Origin: Sphingopyxis macrogoltabida
GTDB lineage: Bacteria > Pseudomonadota > Alphaproteobacteria > Sphingomonadales > Sphingomonadaceae
Assembly (NCBI RefSeq): GCF_001314325.1
Contig: NZ_CP009430.1
Span: 310,001-374,000, forward strand
Reading direction: 5' to 3'
DNA: 64,000 nucleotides
Shown: piece by piece, positions 54,764 to 63,822 of the stretch
Position numbering within the stretch: the stretch's first letter is position 1
Layout of the letters: every line of letters starts with the position of its first letter
The notes under the pieces: model-generated
What the model was told of the DNA's origin: nothing
Seen by the model: the letters and a program-made list of their open reading frames with translations, nothing else
Databases searched by the model: none
Made by a program: the position numbers and the translations under genes

Positions 54764-54831
54764 GGCGCGCTCCTTGGGCGGCCGCGCCCGTGGGACGAGC
54801 GCGGCTCCATGCTAACGGTGGGGCCGGAAGG

Positions 54832-55983
54832 TCAGGCGGCGGCGGGGTCGGGCAGCGCCTCGGAGGCGAGCAGCGCCGCGAGCGTGATCGCATGCCTCGG
54901 GCGGCGTCCGAAGGCATAGCCATGGTTGCTCGCATATTTGCTGAGCGACATCGGCTTGCGGCCGAGGGCCTCGGCAAGATCGGCGATCGAGACGCCGGTG
55001 CGATAGGCGATGTCGAGGGCGCGGATTTCTTCGTCGCTGAACGGGCGGATATAGCCGTGGACAAGCCCGAGCAGGTTCGCGCGCGTCGTCACTGCGGCCT
55101 TGGTCCGCTCGAGCCGCGCGGCCAGCTCGCGCGTCAGAACGCGGCCATATTGTTCGCGCAGGATCTTCTCGTCGTCTTCGGTCCAGTCGGGCCCCTGCCG
55201 AAACCCGTTGCGGTTGGCATGGCTTCCGCGAAGCGCGAGATACTCGGCGCGGTGGCGAAGCGACCCCGCAGTGCGGCCGAGCTGCGTGCGGAGCGGCGTG
55301 AGGCTCAATCCCTCGGCATAAGCCCGCGTGAGGAGCGCATCCTCCTCCGGCGTCCAGGCCCGGCCCCATCCCCGCCCATAGCCAAGCTTGCGGAGCGCCG
55401 GCCCGAAGCCCCGGATCGTCCGCTCCGGAAAACCCTCCGAGGCCATGATCGCCATGATCGCATGATAGCGGTGCCCGGCCCCGGCGAGCTCGAGTGCACG
55501 GGCGGTTTCCTCTGGCGACCATCGCGCGGGTTGATTGGCGTGGACAATTCCGAGGGTTGCGGCGCGACTGGAGAGTCCGCCGAACGGCCGTCCGATCAGG
55601 GTGCCGATCTGGCGAACCGGCACGCCGCGCCGGTAACCCTCGATGAGCTGGGCGTCCTCCCATGCCGTCCATTGCGGCGGATTGCTCTCAGCGAGGCCGA
55701 GCAGGCCGGCGCGGGCATAGACGGCAGAACAGGAGCGGCCGAGGTCGGAGGCGATCGCCGCAGTCGGTTCGTCGCCGTAGCGGCGGACGAGTTCGGCATC
55801 ATCGAGCTCGGTCCACGTCCGCGTCGAATTGCGGCGCAGGCCGAGCAGCGTCACGCGCTCTGCGATCGCGGCGCGGCCTCGGCCGAGGTCCGCAGCGATG
55901 TCGGCGAGCGCGGTATCGGCGGCGAAGAGCCTGCGCAGCCGCTCGGTCTCCTGCGGGGTCCATGCGTCGGCGCGAAAGGCCAT
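54832..55983 (-). CDS. tandem Myb/SANT-like repeat protein (seven repeats)
   Basis: A 383-residue protein made almost wholly of about 50-residue units, each starting W(T/S)xx(E/D)(E/D) and ending near A-x-LLGL. The lead aromatic residues are Trp8, Trp57, Trp105, Trp155, Trp210, Trp267 and Phe315. Each unit predicts a three-helix Myb/SANT or GcrA-like DNA-binding fold (for example WTPEEDALLTRAYAEG, then LRTQLGRTAGSLRHRA). ATG 55983 is the first standard start; a TTG three codons earlier is possible, and neither has a clear ribosome site. It follows the broken HerA-like ATPase gene by 80 bases. Function unknown; multivalent DNA binding is inferred. Confidence 0.8.
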   Translation of the reverse strand: MAFRADAWTPQETERLRRLFAADTALADIAADLGRGRAAIAERVTLLGLRRNSTRTWTELDDAELVRRYGDEPTAAIASDLGRSCSAVYARAGLLGLAESNPPQWTAWEDAQLIEGYRRGVPVRQIGTLIGRPFGGLSSRAATLGIVHANQPARWSPEETARALELAGAGHRYHAIMAIMASEGFPERTIRGFGPALRKLGYGRGWGRAWTPEEDALLTRAYAEGLSLTPLRTQLGRTAGSLRHRAEYLALRGSHANRNGFRQGPDWTEDDEKILREQYGRVLTRELAARLERTKAAVTTRANLLGLVHGYIRPFSDEEIRALDIAYRTGVSIADLAEALGRKPMSLSKYASNHGYAFGRRPRHAITLAALLASEALPDPAAA

Positions 55984-56063
55984 TTCGCGCAAGGCTGCGA
56001 CAGCCGCCGTCGCCGATGGCGCGGGTGCGAGCTCGACGAGATCGGCGTCGAGGTCGAGCGCGC

Positions 56064-57274
56064 TTATGCGAGCGCCACCACGGGCATGTCGGAGATTCGC
56101 GCTCGCAGGCGAGCGTGGAGCCGGGCGATTCGCTGATCGCCGCGCGGCATGGTGTCGACCGCGGCCAGGGCCGAAAGCATGTCGAGGGCATTGTCGACGG
56201 CCTCGCGCGGCTGCCCGAGATGCGCCGCGAGATCGGCTGCTGTCGTCGCATTGGGCGCGATGCGTCGCAGTGCAGCGATAATCGCCGCGGCCTCGGGAGC
56301 CGCCGGATCGAGGAGGAAGGCATCGAGCGCGCGGGCGCCCTTCATCGTGAGCGCGGCGTCGCGGCGCGGCGCCGACACCTCGCGGAGCGCCACGATGTCG
56401 AGCAGCCGGTTGGCCTCTTCAGCGTCGACCGCCGCGGCGGCGGTGAGGGTCGGCGTGGCGCCCAGATGCTCGGTGATGGTCTCGCCCATATGCGCGAGCA
56501 CCGGGAGCGGCGAGAGCGCGGGACCCATGGCGTAGAATTCGCCCGGAGCCAGCTTGCGGAGGCGGTCGGCTTCCTTGGTCGAGAAGCCGAGCAGGTCGGA
56601 AGCGCGCGCGATATCGCGATCGAAGACATTGAGCCCGACGAGGAAGTTCTGCAGCTCGGAGACCACCGAGGAACTGAGCTTCGCGAGGCGCTGCGTGGCG
56701 ATCACTGGCGCGATCCCGCGCTTGCGTCCCCGGGCGCAGAGATCAGTGAGCGTCGCGACGCCGATGCGGCGAGTCTCGGCGTCGCGCGCGGAGCCCGCAT
56801 GATGGGGCGCGAGAAGATGCCCCTCGTCGATGCAGACGAGGACGGTGTTCGCCCAATGCTCTACCGGCGCGCCGATCAGCCCGGCGAAGAGCGCGGCTGC
56901 CTTCAGGATACGCTGGTCGGGATCGAGGTCGGTTAGGTCGACATGGAGCGCGAGCCGGTGCTGGCGGGCGCGCGCTGCGGCGGCGGTGAGGCCGTCGGCG
57001 GTGAGCTCGCAGGCCTTCAGCGACGTCGCGCCGATATGGCGGCGAGATTGGCGAACTCGCCCTCGGGGTCTACCAGGATGATGGTCGTGAAGTCGAAGGC
57101 TTCCTCGATGATCTTTCGCAGCGTGCGGCTTTTGCCGGCGCCGCTGCTCCCCTGGATCAGCAACCGACCGGACATCAGCCGTTCGAGGTTGAGATTGAGC
57201 TCGCCGTTGCTGTGTGTGCCAATTGGGACCGAGCATGAGTCAGTCGCGGTTTCGAAGGAGAGGATCGTTGCCAT
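56064..57274 (-). pseudogene. HerA/DUF87-like ATPase with a frameshift
   Basis: Two overlapping frames give one protein. The first, from ATG 57274 (AGGAG 9 bases upstream), encodes MATILSFETATDS..., Walker A GSSGAGKS and IILVDPEGEFANLAA, then stops at 57017. The second, starting near 57038 in the other frame, continues HIGATSLKACELTADG, Walker B VLVCIDEGHLL and CARGRKRGIAPVIATQRLAKL, to the end. One missing base at about 57038-57045 explains it; corrected length would be about 403 residues. HerA-like ATPases pump or remodel DNA. Loss of function, sequencing error or recoding cannot be separated here. Confidence 0.8.
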
Positions 57275-57368
57275 GCGGGAAACTCCTGGACCCGGCCTCA
57301 TTGGCCGCCTGTCCCTCCCTCCCCCTTCTCTTTTCCGGCGGTGCGCAGCGGAGCCGCGTCGGCGAACC

Positions 57369-57590
57369 CTATGGATGGCGCGCGAGGTCCGGCGCCCGCG
57401 AGACGTCCAGGACGGTCTCGACATAGATGGAGGAATCCGCCTCGGTCAGACCTTCGACCGCGCGATAATGCTCGACGACGTGGTGAATGGACCGCGCCAT
57501 GTCCGCGCAGTCGGTCTCGCTGGACTTCGCGGGTTCGCCGTCGAAGCTCCCGATCGAGAGGCGGATCGTGAAAGCGATGGTGTCGGGCAT
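57369..57590 (-). CDS. small hypothetical protein
   Basis: A 73-residue protein (MPDTIAFTIRLSIGSFDGEP, then MARSIHHVVEHYRAVEGL). No domain recognised. It lies between the PP-loop gene and the HerA-like gene, in the same direction. Confidence 0.55.
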   Translation of the reverse strand: MPDTIAFTIRLSIGSFDGEPAKSSETDCADMARSIHHVVEHYRAVEGLTEADSSIYVETVLDVSRAPDLARHP

Positions 57591-57620
57591 GTGTTGTCCT
57601 CTAGCGGGCGGAGTCGAGGT

Positions 57621-58574
57621 TCAGGCCGCGAGGCGGCCGGCATTGAAGGCTTCGAGCCACTCCGACATGGCGGGCCGCTCGGCGATCGGAACGTGCGCGG
57701 CGACGTCCTGGAAGCGGATGAGGTCGGCGGGTGCGTCGCGGATGATCGCGGCGATCTCGGCGCGGGGAAGAAGCCCTTCGGCGGCGATGAACTCGGTCAT
57801 TCGGCCCGGCCTCGTTCGGGTCGAGCGTCGCCACAGGCCTTCGACCGTTCGCAGGCGCGGCGCGGCACGCGCCTCGACCAGCACGATCAGGCGATGACAC
57901 CAAGCCGGCAGCGCGCGAACTTCGTCGGGTTTCATGGCGCCGCAGATGAAGCAGCTCGACTTGGGCGGCACGGGAAGCCCGGCAGCCTCGATCCGGGCGA
58001 TGCACCGCGCCCGGTCCCATCCCCATTCGCGCAAAGGGTAGCGGCATTCGAAGAGTTCGTTCGGAATTTCCGCAGCATGGGCGTAGCGGCGCGTATCGGC
58101 CGGCGATGCGTCGTAGCCGATGAGGCGAACGACCTTCTGACCGCGCGCCCAAGCGGCGCGGGCCGGGTCCCAGCTCTTGAGGAAGGCGTCCTGCGGGGCG
58201 ACCTTCCATTTGAGCGAGCAGCTGTGGCGCCCGAGCGAGATGCTCGGCAGCGTCGCGTTGGTCAGCACGTTCGAGAGGAGATCGAAATAGGGCGGCCAGT
58301 GCTTGAAGCGCTTGGGCACATAGCGGACGACCTCGTAGGGGATGCCGCGCGCGGCCATCCACGCGGCGATCATCCGCTGATAGTCATAGGTCTCCGGCTT
58401 CTCGACGCCAGTATCGGCGCTGAGCACGAGGTCCGGCGGCATTCCTTTCGCTTCAAGCTCGACGAGCAGCGCGGTGCTGTCGACGCCGATGCCATAGGCG
58501 AGGACGACGGGCGCCGGCGGGGGAACCGCCAGGTAATCGATTGAGCGGGACAAGAGCGTTCTCCGGGACGGCAT
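57621..58574 (-). CDS. PP-loop (PAPS-reductase-like) adenine nucleotide alpha hydrolase
   Basis: A 317-residue protein with the PP-loop AYGIGVDSTALL (26-37), LSADTGVEKPETYDY, HSCSLKWK and a late cysteine pair KSSCFICG. These resemble PAPS reductase and related ATP-pyrophosphatases that modify sulfur or nucleotides. There are no sulfate-assimilation genes nearby, so assimilation is unlikely. Related proteins occur in phages and in DNA phosphorothioation systems (DndC), but the other Dnd genes are not seen here. Substrate unknown. Confidence 0.82.
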   Translation of the reverse strand: MPSRRTLLSRSIDYLAVPPPAPVVLAYGIGVDSTALLVELEAKGMPPDLVLSADTGVEKPETYDYQRMIAAWMAARGIPYEVVRYVPKRFKHWPPYFDLLSNVLTNATLPSISLGRHSCSLKWKVAPQDAFLKSWDPARAAWARGQKVVRLIGYDASPADTRRYAHAAEIPNELFECRYPLREWGWDRARCIARIEAAGLPVPPKSSCFICGAMKPDEVRALPAWCHRLIVLVEARAAPRLRTVEGLWRRSTRTRPGRMTEFIAAEGLLPRAEIAAIIRDAPADLIRFQDVAAHVPIAERPAMSEWLEAFNAGRLAA

Positions 58575-58681
58575 GAAAGATCATGCCGTCGGCTCCCTCT
58601 TCTCTTTGATTCTTGGGTCTACCGGTCTCGGATGGTGATCGCTGAGTAATGGCCGACTGAGTTCGTCACGCCTCGGTGGCC

Positions 58682-59353
58682 TTAGACATTCTCATAATCG
58701 ATGGAGAATGCGTCCGCGATCGTCTGAATCTCATGGTGGCAATCCGGATCGGCGACCGACCGCGTTGACAGGGCCTCGAGGATATCGCCGGGAACGCGAT
58801 CGGCAAAGAGGACGACAGCGAACTCAGGTCCATATTGGTAGGAGAGATAATAGAGGCCCTGTGCGGACGGGCAGACCGCGTGAATGCGTTCGGCCCAATT
58901 TCGCGTGATGGGGTAGGTGCTTTTGGGCCCGGCAAGGAGCGCGTTGCCGTTCACGCCGATCTTCCGTTGGCCCGTCGACGTGATGCTGACCAGGCTGAGG
59001 TTCTGCGTTGTGCGGACATGACTGTGGGCGTGCGAGAAATAATCGGACGGATGCACGATCTCGCGCGGAGCAACCGACGTTCGAATGCGTTGCGGCGTAT
59101 CCGGGCAGCGGAGGATGATTTCACAGGCCGCGCAGGCAAAAGACTGCGCTGCATAGATTGTGGGAATGAGGTCGCCGTTCGCGTCGCGGATAGGTGAGAA
59201 ACGGGCATTTCCGCGGTCGGTGTCGTTGAACTGGGTTGCGCCAAATGCGCCCGGATGAATCCGGTGCAGCTCAGTTCCCGCAGCGAGCGAGTGATAATCC
59301 TCCTTTCCCGCCTTCATCGTGGCAGGCGCGGGTATTTTGATGCTGAACCGCAT
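58682..59353 (-). CDS. RES-domain toxin
   Basis: A 223-residue RES-family protein. Typical residues are Arg31 in ELHRIHPG, Arg51 in GNARFSP, Tyr67 in IPTIYAAQS and Glu78 in CEIIL. RES toxins degrade NAD+ when not bound by their antitoxin. The ATG shares bases with the antitoxin stop (TGATG), giving the usual antitoxin-toxin order. Confidence 0.87.
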   Translation of the reverse strand: MRFSIKIPAPATMKAGKEDYHSLAAGTELHRIHPGAFGATQFNDTDRGNARFSPIRDANGDLIPTIYAAQSFACAACEIILRCPDTPQRIRTSVAPREIVHPSDYFSHAHSHVRTTQNLSLVSITSTGQRKIGVNGNALLAGPKSTYPITRNWAERIHAVCPSAQGLYYLSYQYGPEFAVVLFADRVPGDILEALSTRSVADPDCHHEIQTIADAFSIDYENV

Positions 59354-60138
59354 CAGCCGTGGACCTGCGGCTCGATCTCCCGTTCAAAGGCAGCAAGGAC
59401 GGCATCAGATTCGCTGCCAAGCGCAGCAGCCGGCGTCCCGTCGAAATCCAGATGCGGCTTGCTCAGCCAGTGCAAAAGTCGGAAATCGCTCCAGTCGGCG
59501 GGCTTCTCGGAAATGATCCGGCTGATCGCCGGATAGACGCGGCGGCCCTCGACGTCGAACTGGAGCAGCGGATAGACGGCCCGGCCATCGACCGTGAAGC
59601 GCAGCAGCTCGCGACGCTCTTCCTTGCGCTTCATCGTCGCCGAAGGGTTGGCTCCGGAAAGACCGAGCAGCTCGCAGGCCTCCGCCTGATCGGCCATTTG
59701 CGTTCCCGCGAGGATGCGCTCCTGCAGCCGCGCCCGGTTGAGCGCGGCCTTGAGCTGTGCGTCATCGCCCTTCGCAAGATTCTCGCGAAGCATAACCCGA
59801 TATTCGGAGACGAGCTTCTCGAATTCGCCGGCGAAGGCGATTCGGATGAAGCGTTCGGCGACCTGCTCAAAGACGCTCCCAAGAAGCTCGGCGGCCTCGA
59901 CCGTCAGCTTGGGAATTTTACCCTTCGCTCCGGTCCGCAAACCGGCGGTGGCGAGCGCGTCCTTGAGCAGATCGAGGTTGCCGGGATCATCCCCGATCGA
60001 GAGGTCGACGAGAACGCGTCCGTCCTCGACTGCGGATGCCGCGAGGCTCTTCGATGCGTAGATTGGGCGCGATTTTCCTCGCCCGCGGCGGGGCCCGCCG
60101 ATGGGAGGAAGCTTGTCGAGAGTGGACGCGGCTACCAT
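59353..60138 (-). CDS. Xre/MbcA/ParS-like antitoxin of the RES toxin
   Basis: A 261-residue protein, longer than usual antitoxins. The C-terminal 120 residues (from ACELLGLSGANPSATMKRKE through YPLLQFD, WSDFRLLHWLSKPH and GTPAAAL) match the DUF2384-type toxin-binding region. The N-terminal 140 residues are an unassigned, mainly helical domain. The ATG follows AGGAA; the region upstream is AT-rich and probably holds the promoter. Pairing with the RES gene is clear from overlap and family knowledge. Confidence 0.83.
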   Translation of the reverse strand: MVAASTLDKLPPIGGPRRGRGKSRPIYASKSLAASAVEDGRVLVDLSIGDDPGNLDLLKDALATAGLRTGAKGKIPKLTVEAAELLGSVFEQVAERFIRIAFAGEFEKLVSEYRVMLRENLAKGDDAQLKAALNRARLQERILAGTQMADQAEACELLGLSGANPSATMKRKEERRELLRFTVDGRAVYPLLQFDVEGRRVYPAISRIISEKPADWSDFRLLHWLSKPHLDFDGTPAAALGSESDAVLAAFEREIEPQVHG

Positions 60139-60208
60139 ATATGGGGTTCCTAGTTTCGCTACTATGTATGTATCATATAGCACAAATAGCTGAAATTGCG
60201 AGTCTGAT

Positions 60209-60457
60209 CTACGTGCCGGTCTTCTCGACGAGTGCGCAGTCGCGCTCCAGGATTTCGAGGACGAGGCCGAGTTCGACGCCTTCGTCATGGGAGAGATCGC
60301 GATGGTCGTCGGCATTTTCGCTAGTTGCGAGCTCGACGACGGGGCAGATCGAGACGATCGCGCCCGAAGGAAGCCGAAACTGGTTGCGCACTTCGTCGAG
60401 TGGTCTGGTGCCGTCGGGGACCTGGCAATAGCCTTCGAGCCGGAAATGGATTTCCAT
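60209..60457 (-). CDS. small hypothetical protein
   Basis: An 82-residue acidic protein (MEIHFRLEGYCQVPDGTRPL..., ending DCALVEKTGT). The ATG is preceded by GGAGG at good distance, so an earlier in-frame start was rejected. No domain recognised. Confidence 0.6.
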   Translation of the reverse strand: MEIHFRLEGYCQVPDGTRPLDEVRNQFRLPSGAIVSICPVVELATSENADDHRDLSHDEGVELGLVLEILERDCALVEKTGT

Positions 60458-60534
60458 GTGATGATCCTCCGTGATGGGTGAAGAGGGGAAGCACGGTTCG
60501 GTATTGCTGCGGGACGGCTTCCGGAAATGTCGCA

Positions 60535-60969
60535 TCAGGCGAGCGGCACATCGTAACTCTGGACGCAGCCCGGTTCGCCGGGATAAACGCCGGCAGGATC
60601 GCAGAGCAGCAGCTGGATGACGTCATATTCGTCGTGCCTGAGATAGCTGCTCGCCTGGATCGTGAACCGGTTCTTGGCTGCGCCGCTGGCGCGGCGCGCG
60701 CGGGCGGGAAATTGCGCGCCGAACTCGAGATCGCCTTCGAGCGGTCTGCGGTCGCCCCGCATTCGGGCGCCAAGGATGTTGAGGATTTCTCCGGTGACAC
60801 GGGGATCGAAACTGCCGACGATAAGGAGCTCGGGAAGCCCCAGGCGGGCGTTGCCGATCGTATAGGAGAAGCCGGGTTCATCGCCAGCGCCGAACACGGA
60901 GATCAGCTGCTGGCCGCTTCGCGCGATGTTGCTATCGAGCATGGCGCGGAAATCACTAGCGTCGAGCAT
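60535..60969 (-). CDS. DUF4262 domain protein
   Basis: A 144-residue protein with the DUF4262 signature GFSYTIGNARLGLPELLIVG and later VIQLLLCDPAGVYPGEPGC. The family is widespread and uncharacterised, frequent on mobile elements. Same orientation and close spacing as its neighbours. Confidence 0.8.
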   Translation of the reverse strand: MLDASDFRAMLDSNIARSGQQLISVFGAGDEPGFSYTIGNARLGLPELLIVGSFDPRVTGEILNILGARMRGDRRPLEGDLEFGAQFPARARRASGAAKNRFTIQASSYLRHDEYDVIQLLLCDPAGVYPGEPGCVQSYDVPLA

Positions 60970-60999
60970 GAGGAACCTCTTCGAAGGGCAGGCTCGGGA

Positions 61000-61458
61000 T
61001 CAGGCGGCTGACGCGCGGCGCGCGGCGAGAAACGTCCGGAGGATCGTATCGCCGTCTGCCGAGTGGTCGGCCGAACAGGCCCGGGCAAGCTTGCGCCAGG
61101 AGCGGTCCGGCATCGCGTCACGGGGCAGGAGGAACGAGCGCCCGCCCGGATCACTTCGGGAGAAGGCGCCCGGCGCAATGTCTGCATCGGGGTCGAAGGC
61201 GAGGATCGTCGCCACGTCATATTCGTCCGGACTAAGCGCAACGGAGAACGGGATATCCGCGGGCGGTTCCGCGCAAGGGCGCGGGGCAGCGCCGTGGCTC
61301 TCATCGGAAAGAACGGCGCGGACCGCCTCCGCAGCCTCCGACCATCCTGCGTCCACGAGCAGGCTGGCGGCCTGCTCGTGCGCGTCGGCGATTTCAGCGG
61401 GCGTGGCCGCAAGGGCGGCGCGGCGCAGCGCGCCGAGAAGCTGATGCGTCTCGACCAT
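61000..61458 (-). CDS. hypothetical protein
   Basis: A 152-residue protein: a helical, alanine-rich N-terminal half (HQLLGALRRAALAATPAEIA) and a C-terminal half with DEYDVATILAFDPDADIAPG. That stretch resembles the EYDVIQLLLCDP segment of the DUF4262 neighbour, but the resemblance is too short for a conclusion. Confidence 0.6.
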   Translation of the reverse strand: MVETHQLLGALRRAALAATPAEIADAHEQAASLLVDAGWSEAAEAVRAVLSDESHGAAPRPCAEPPADIPFSVALSPDEYDVATILAFDPDADIAPGAFSRSDPGGRSFLLPRDAMPDRSWRKLARACSADHSADGDTILRTFLAARRASAA

Positions 61459-61521
61459 TTTGGGATGTCCCTTGGTAGCAGATGACGGCGCCTCTCGGCG
61501 CCGAGGGGGTGCTCGCGGCGG

Positions 61522-61878
61522 CTAGGCGTCGAGATTGACCGAAACGAAAGTGTCCTGCGGGCAAGGATGCTCGGATACGAGATAGCCGAGGCGATTGACG
61601 AAATGCATACCGTTGGTGATCTCGATGCCATCATCGCCTTCGACAATGGTCCAGATATTTTCGGCCGGTTGGCCGCGAACAAATTCAAGCTCCCGTCCAG
61701 TGGGCGCGAAGAGGCAGCCGCCGTCGCCGAAGTCGAAGTCCGCGGTCGCATCGAACGGGTTTGGGATCGGCACGAAACGTTCGAGGAACCTGTCCTCCGT
61801 CAAATCGAGGTGCCGGGTGATCGCGGCGGGGCGCGGGGCGCCGTCCGGTTCCGGTTGATGAGCTTCACTCTTCGGCAT
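61522..61878 (-). CDS. hypothetical protein
   Basis: A 118-residue acidic protein (DLTEDRFLERFVPIPNPFDA, then ENIWTIVEGDDGIEITNGMH). No domain recognised. It stands 59 bases after the next gene in the leftward run. Confidence 0.6.
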   Translation of the reverse strand: MPKSEAHQPEPDGAPRPAAITRHLDLTEDRFLERFVPIPNPFDATADFDFGDGGCLFAPTGRELEFVRGQPAENIWTIVEGDDGIEITNGMHFVNRLGYLVSEHPCPQDTFVSVNLDA

Positions 61879-61937
61879 TCAGCTATTCCTTGCGTGCGTG
61901 AGGCGGGTTGCGCCACCGAAGGCGCGCAGCCGTTCGG

Positions 61938-63191
61938 TCATGGCGGCGCGAAGATGGGCGCGGTTGGAGATGAAACTCTCCGATGAAGGGGCTCGCCGCT
62001 CGAGGTCCAAAAGCCGGTCGCGGGTTCGCGGTCGCCGGTTTCGACGATGATCCGGTGGCCCTTCCCCGCAACCTTGCCCGTGTAGCGCGCGGTGAACTCG
62101 CCAAGTCGCCCGACCAGGCCCTTGATCGCCTTGCCCCAGCGGATGTGCCCCGCCCCGCGGCTCTCGCCCGCCGCCATGCCGCGCGCGAGCCAGGTCCGCA
62201 TTTGTGCGCGCTGGAGGCGCAAGCTGTTGCGTGTGCGCTCCATCGACCGGCAGAGCGGCAAGGCAGCATGGTGGGCATCGACGAGCGCCAGATATGGACC
62301 CTGAGCGGCGACGAGAATGTCGTCGAACTCACGGGCTCCGACCAGCGCGCGCAATCTGTCGGCCGTGCCCGGATCGGTGGACAGGCGGGCGGCCTCGGCG
62401 GTGTCCAGTGGCACGAGCGGGCTGCCCGCAGCCGGAAGAAGCGTGAAGCCTGTTCCCGATACCGTCATGATGAGGCACTCGTGGCTCGCCGGGTCGGCCC
62501 GGACCAGGGTCAAGAGCTCGGCCGAGAGTTCGGATGTGCCGTGGTCGCCGACCATCATTCCCGTTTCCGGGGCGCCGAGGATGAGGAGACGCCGGCTTGA
62601 GCGCGCCGGCAGACCGGCGTCGCCCGGTTGCGGCCAACTGCTCGGCAGCGGTCGCCCGCGAACTGTGGCCCGCAGAGGCTCGTTGGGCGCGTCGGGCGCG
62701 CCCAGCAGCGATCGTCTCGCGGCGTCGAAGAGATCGTCGGGGTCGCCGCCGCCGGCGCGGAAGCCCGTCATATAGGCCGCCGTGTGCGTCTCATCCGACC
62801 TTTCGCAGGGCGGTCGAGCTTCCCAGCCCGCTCGCGCTGCGTACCAGCCATGGGCAAATTGAACGGCGGCGTCCCAGTCGAGCCCGTGACGGTCGCGTCC
62901 CCGCAGGATCGCCCGATCGCGCTCGTCCCCTTCGCCGGCTGCGATGCGGCGCTCGGTGAAAGCGAAGTTCGCCGACTGCCGTGCCTGGTCCGTCGCGATG
63001 CGGACCGCCTCCATGACGGGCCGCATCGCCGCGACGCGCGCGTGTGAACGCGCCATCCGTAGCTCGAGCGGAGCGTCCGGCGCGAGGTCGGGAAAGGTAA
63101 GCCACGCATCCGCGATGAGCGACGCATGATCCGGCGCGCGGCCCCGCGCGATCCAGGTGTCGACGCTGGCCGGGTCGAAAGCGGCTGTCAC
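61938..63191 (-). CDS. hypothetical protein
   Basis: A 417-residue protein starting at a GTG that overlaps the upstream stop (GTGA), reading VTAAFDPASVDTW. It has WDAAVQFAHGWYAARAGWE, a proline-rich middle, RRLLILGAPETGMMVGDHGT and a basic C-terminus (RWGKAIKGLVGRLGEFTARY). No known domain recognised. It is coupled to the cysteine-pair protein before it. Confidence 0.65.
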   Translation of the reverse strand: MTAAFDPASVDTWIARGRAPDHASLIADAWLTFPDLAPDAPLELRMARSHARVAAMRPVMEAVRIATDQARQSANFAFTERRIAAGEGDERDRAILRGRDRHGLDWDAAVQFAHGWYAARAGWEARPPCERSDETHTAAYMTGFRAGGGDPDDLFDAARRSLLGAPDAPNEPLRATVRGRPLPSSWPQPGDAGLPARSSRRLLILGAPETGMMVGDHGTSELSAELLTLVRADPASHECLIMTVSGTGFTLLPAAGSPLVPLDTAEAARLSTDPGTADRLRALVGAREFDDILVAAQGPYLALVDAHHAALPLCRSMERTRNSLRLQRAQMRTWLARGMAAGESRGAGHIRWGKAIKGLVGRLGEFTARYTGKVAGKGHRIIVETGDREPATGFWTSSGEPLHRRVSSPTAPIFAPP

Positions 63192-63751
63192 CGGTTGCGC
63201 GCTTCGGCGGCGCTCCAGGCTGCGAGGGCTTCGTCGAACGATGCAGCGACGAAATGGCCGAGCACGACCTCCTCGAAATGCGGGTCGCCGGCCAGTTCGG
63301 GGCGACCGAGCCGCGCAGCGACTTCGCGGACAAAGCGCTCGGTCGCGGTCTCGCGGTCCACCGGAATCCAGCTCGCGAGTGAGTCGCTTTCGGCACCGCA
63401 AAAGTCGCAGGTGACGGAATCATAGATGCCCGAAAGCTCCCAGCTCTGGTTCTTGATGTCCCAGCGCACGCAGGCATCGCGGGAGATCCTGTCCGCGCCG
63501 CAGGATTTGCAGACCGGCTTCTCACCGGGTTCGGAGGACGTCTCGTCGGGGTTGAGTTGCAAGCGGTAACGAAGATCGGGCACGCGATCGTCATAATAGT
63601 GGCTTGCTTCGGCGGCGGTCGCGGCGGCCGCCTCGGCGTTCTCACCGGCCTTCACGTCAAAAGCCAGTGTCTCGGCGGCGAAGACGTCGTCTCCGCTTAG
63701 GAATTCGACGTGCGCGCTGTGGCGGGCTGCGAACATGGGCTTGGCGGTCAT
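63188..63751 (-). CDS. hypothetical protein with zinc-ribbon-like cysteine pairs
   Basis: A 187-residue protein with two CxxC pairs, CKSC (Cys81, Cys84) and CDFC (Cys115, Cys118), suggesting a zinc ribbon in the middle; the C-terminal part is helical (RFVREVAARLGRPEL). The second ATG was chosen because GGAGA stands just upstream. Function unknown. Confidence 0.65.
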   Translation of the reverse strand: MTAKPMFAARHSAHVEFLSGDDVFAAETLAFDVKAGENAEAAAATAAEASHYYDDRVPDLRYRLQLNPDETSSEPGEKPVCKSCGADRISRDACVRWDIKNQSWELSGIYDSVTCDFCGAESDSLASWIPVDRETATERFVREVAARLGRPELAGDPHFEEVVLGHFVAASFDEALAAWSAAEARNR

Positions 63752-63822
63752 CGGGATCTCCATCGGCGTTGTTGAACAGGAAGTGGGACTGAGCGGCGAT
63801 CTGGCCGCAGTGGCGAAGGGTG

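Noticed and set aside
56989..57060. programmed ribosomal frameshift in the HerA-like gene
   Set aside because: No slippery heptamer or clear downstream structure was seen at the joint, so a deletion or sequencing error is preferred.
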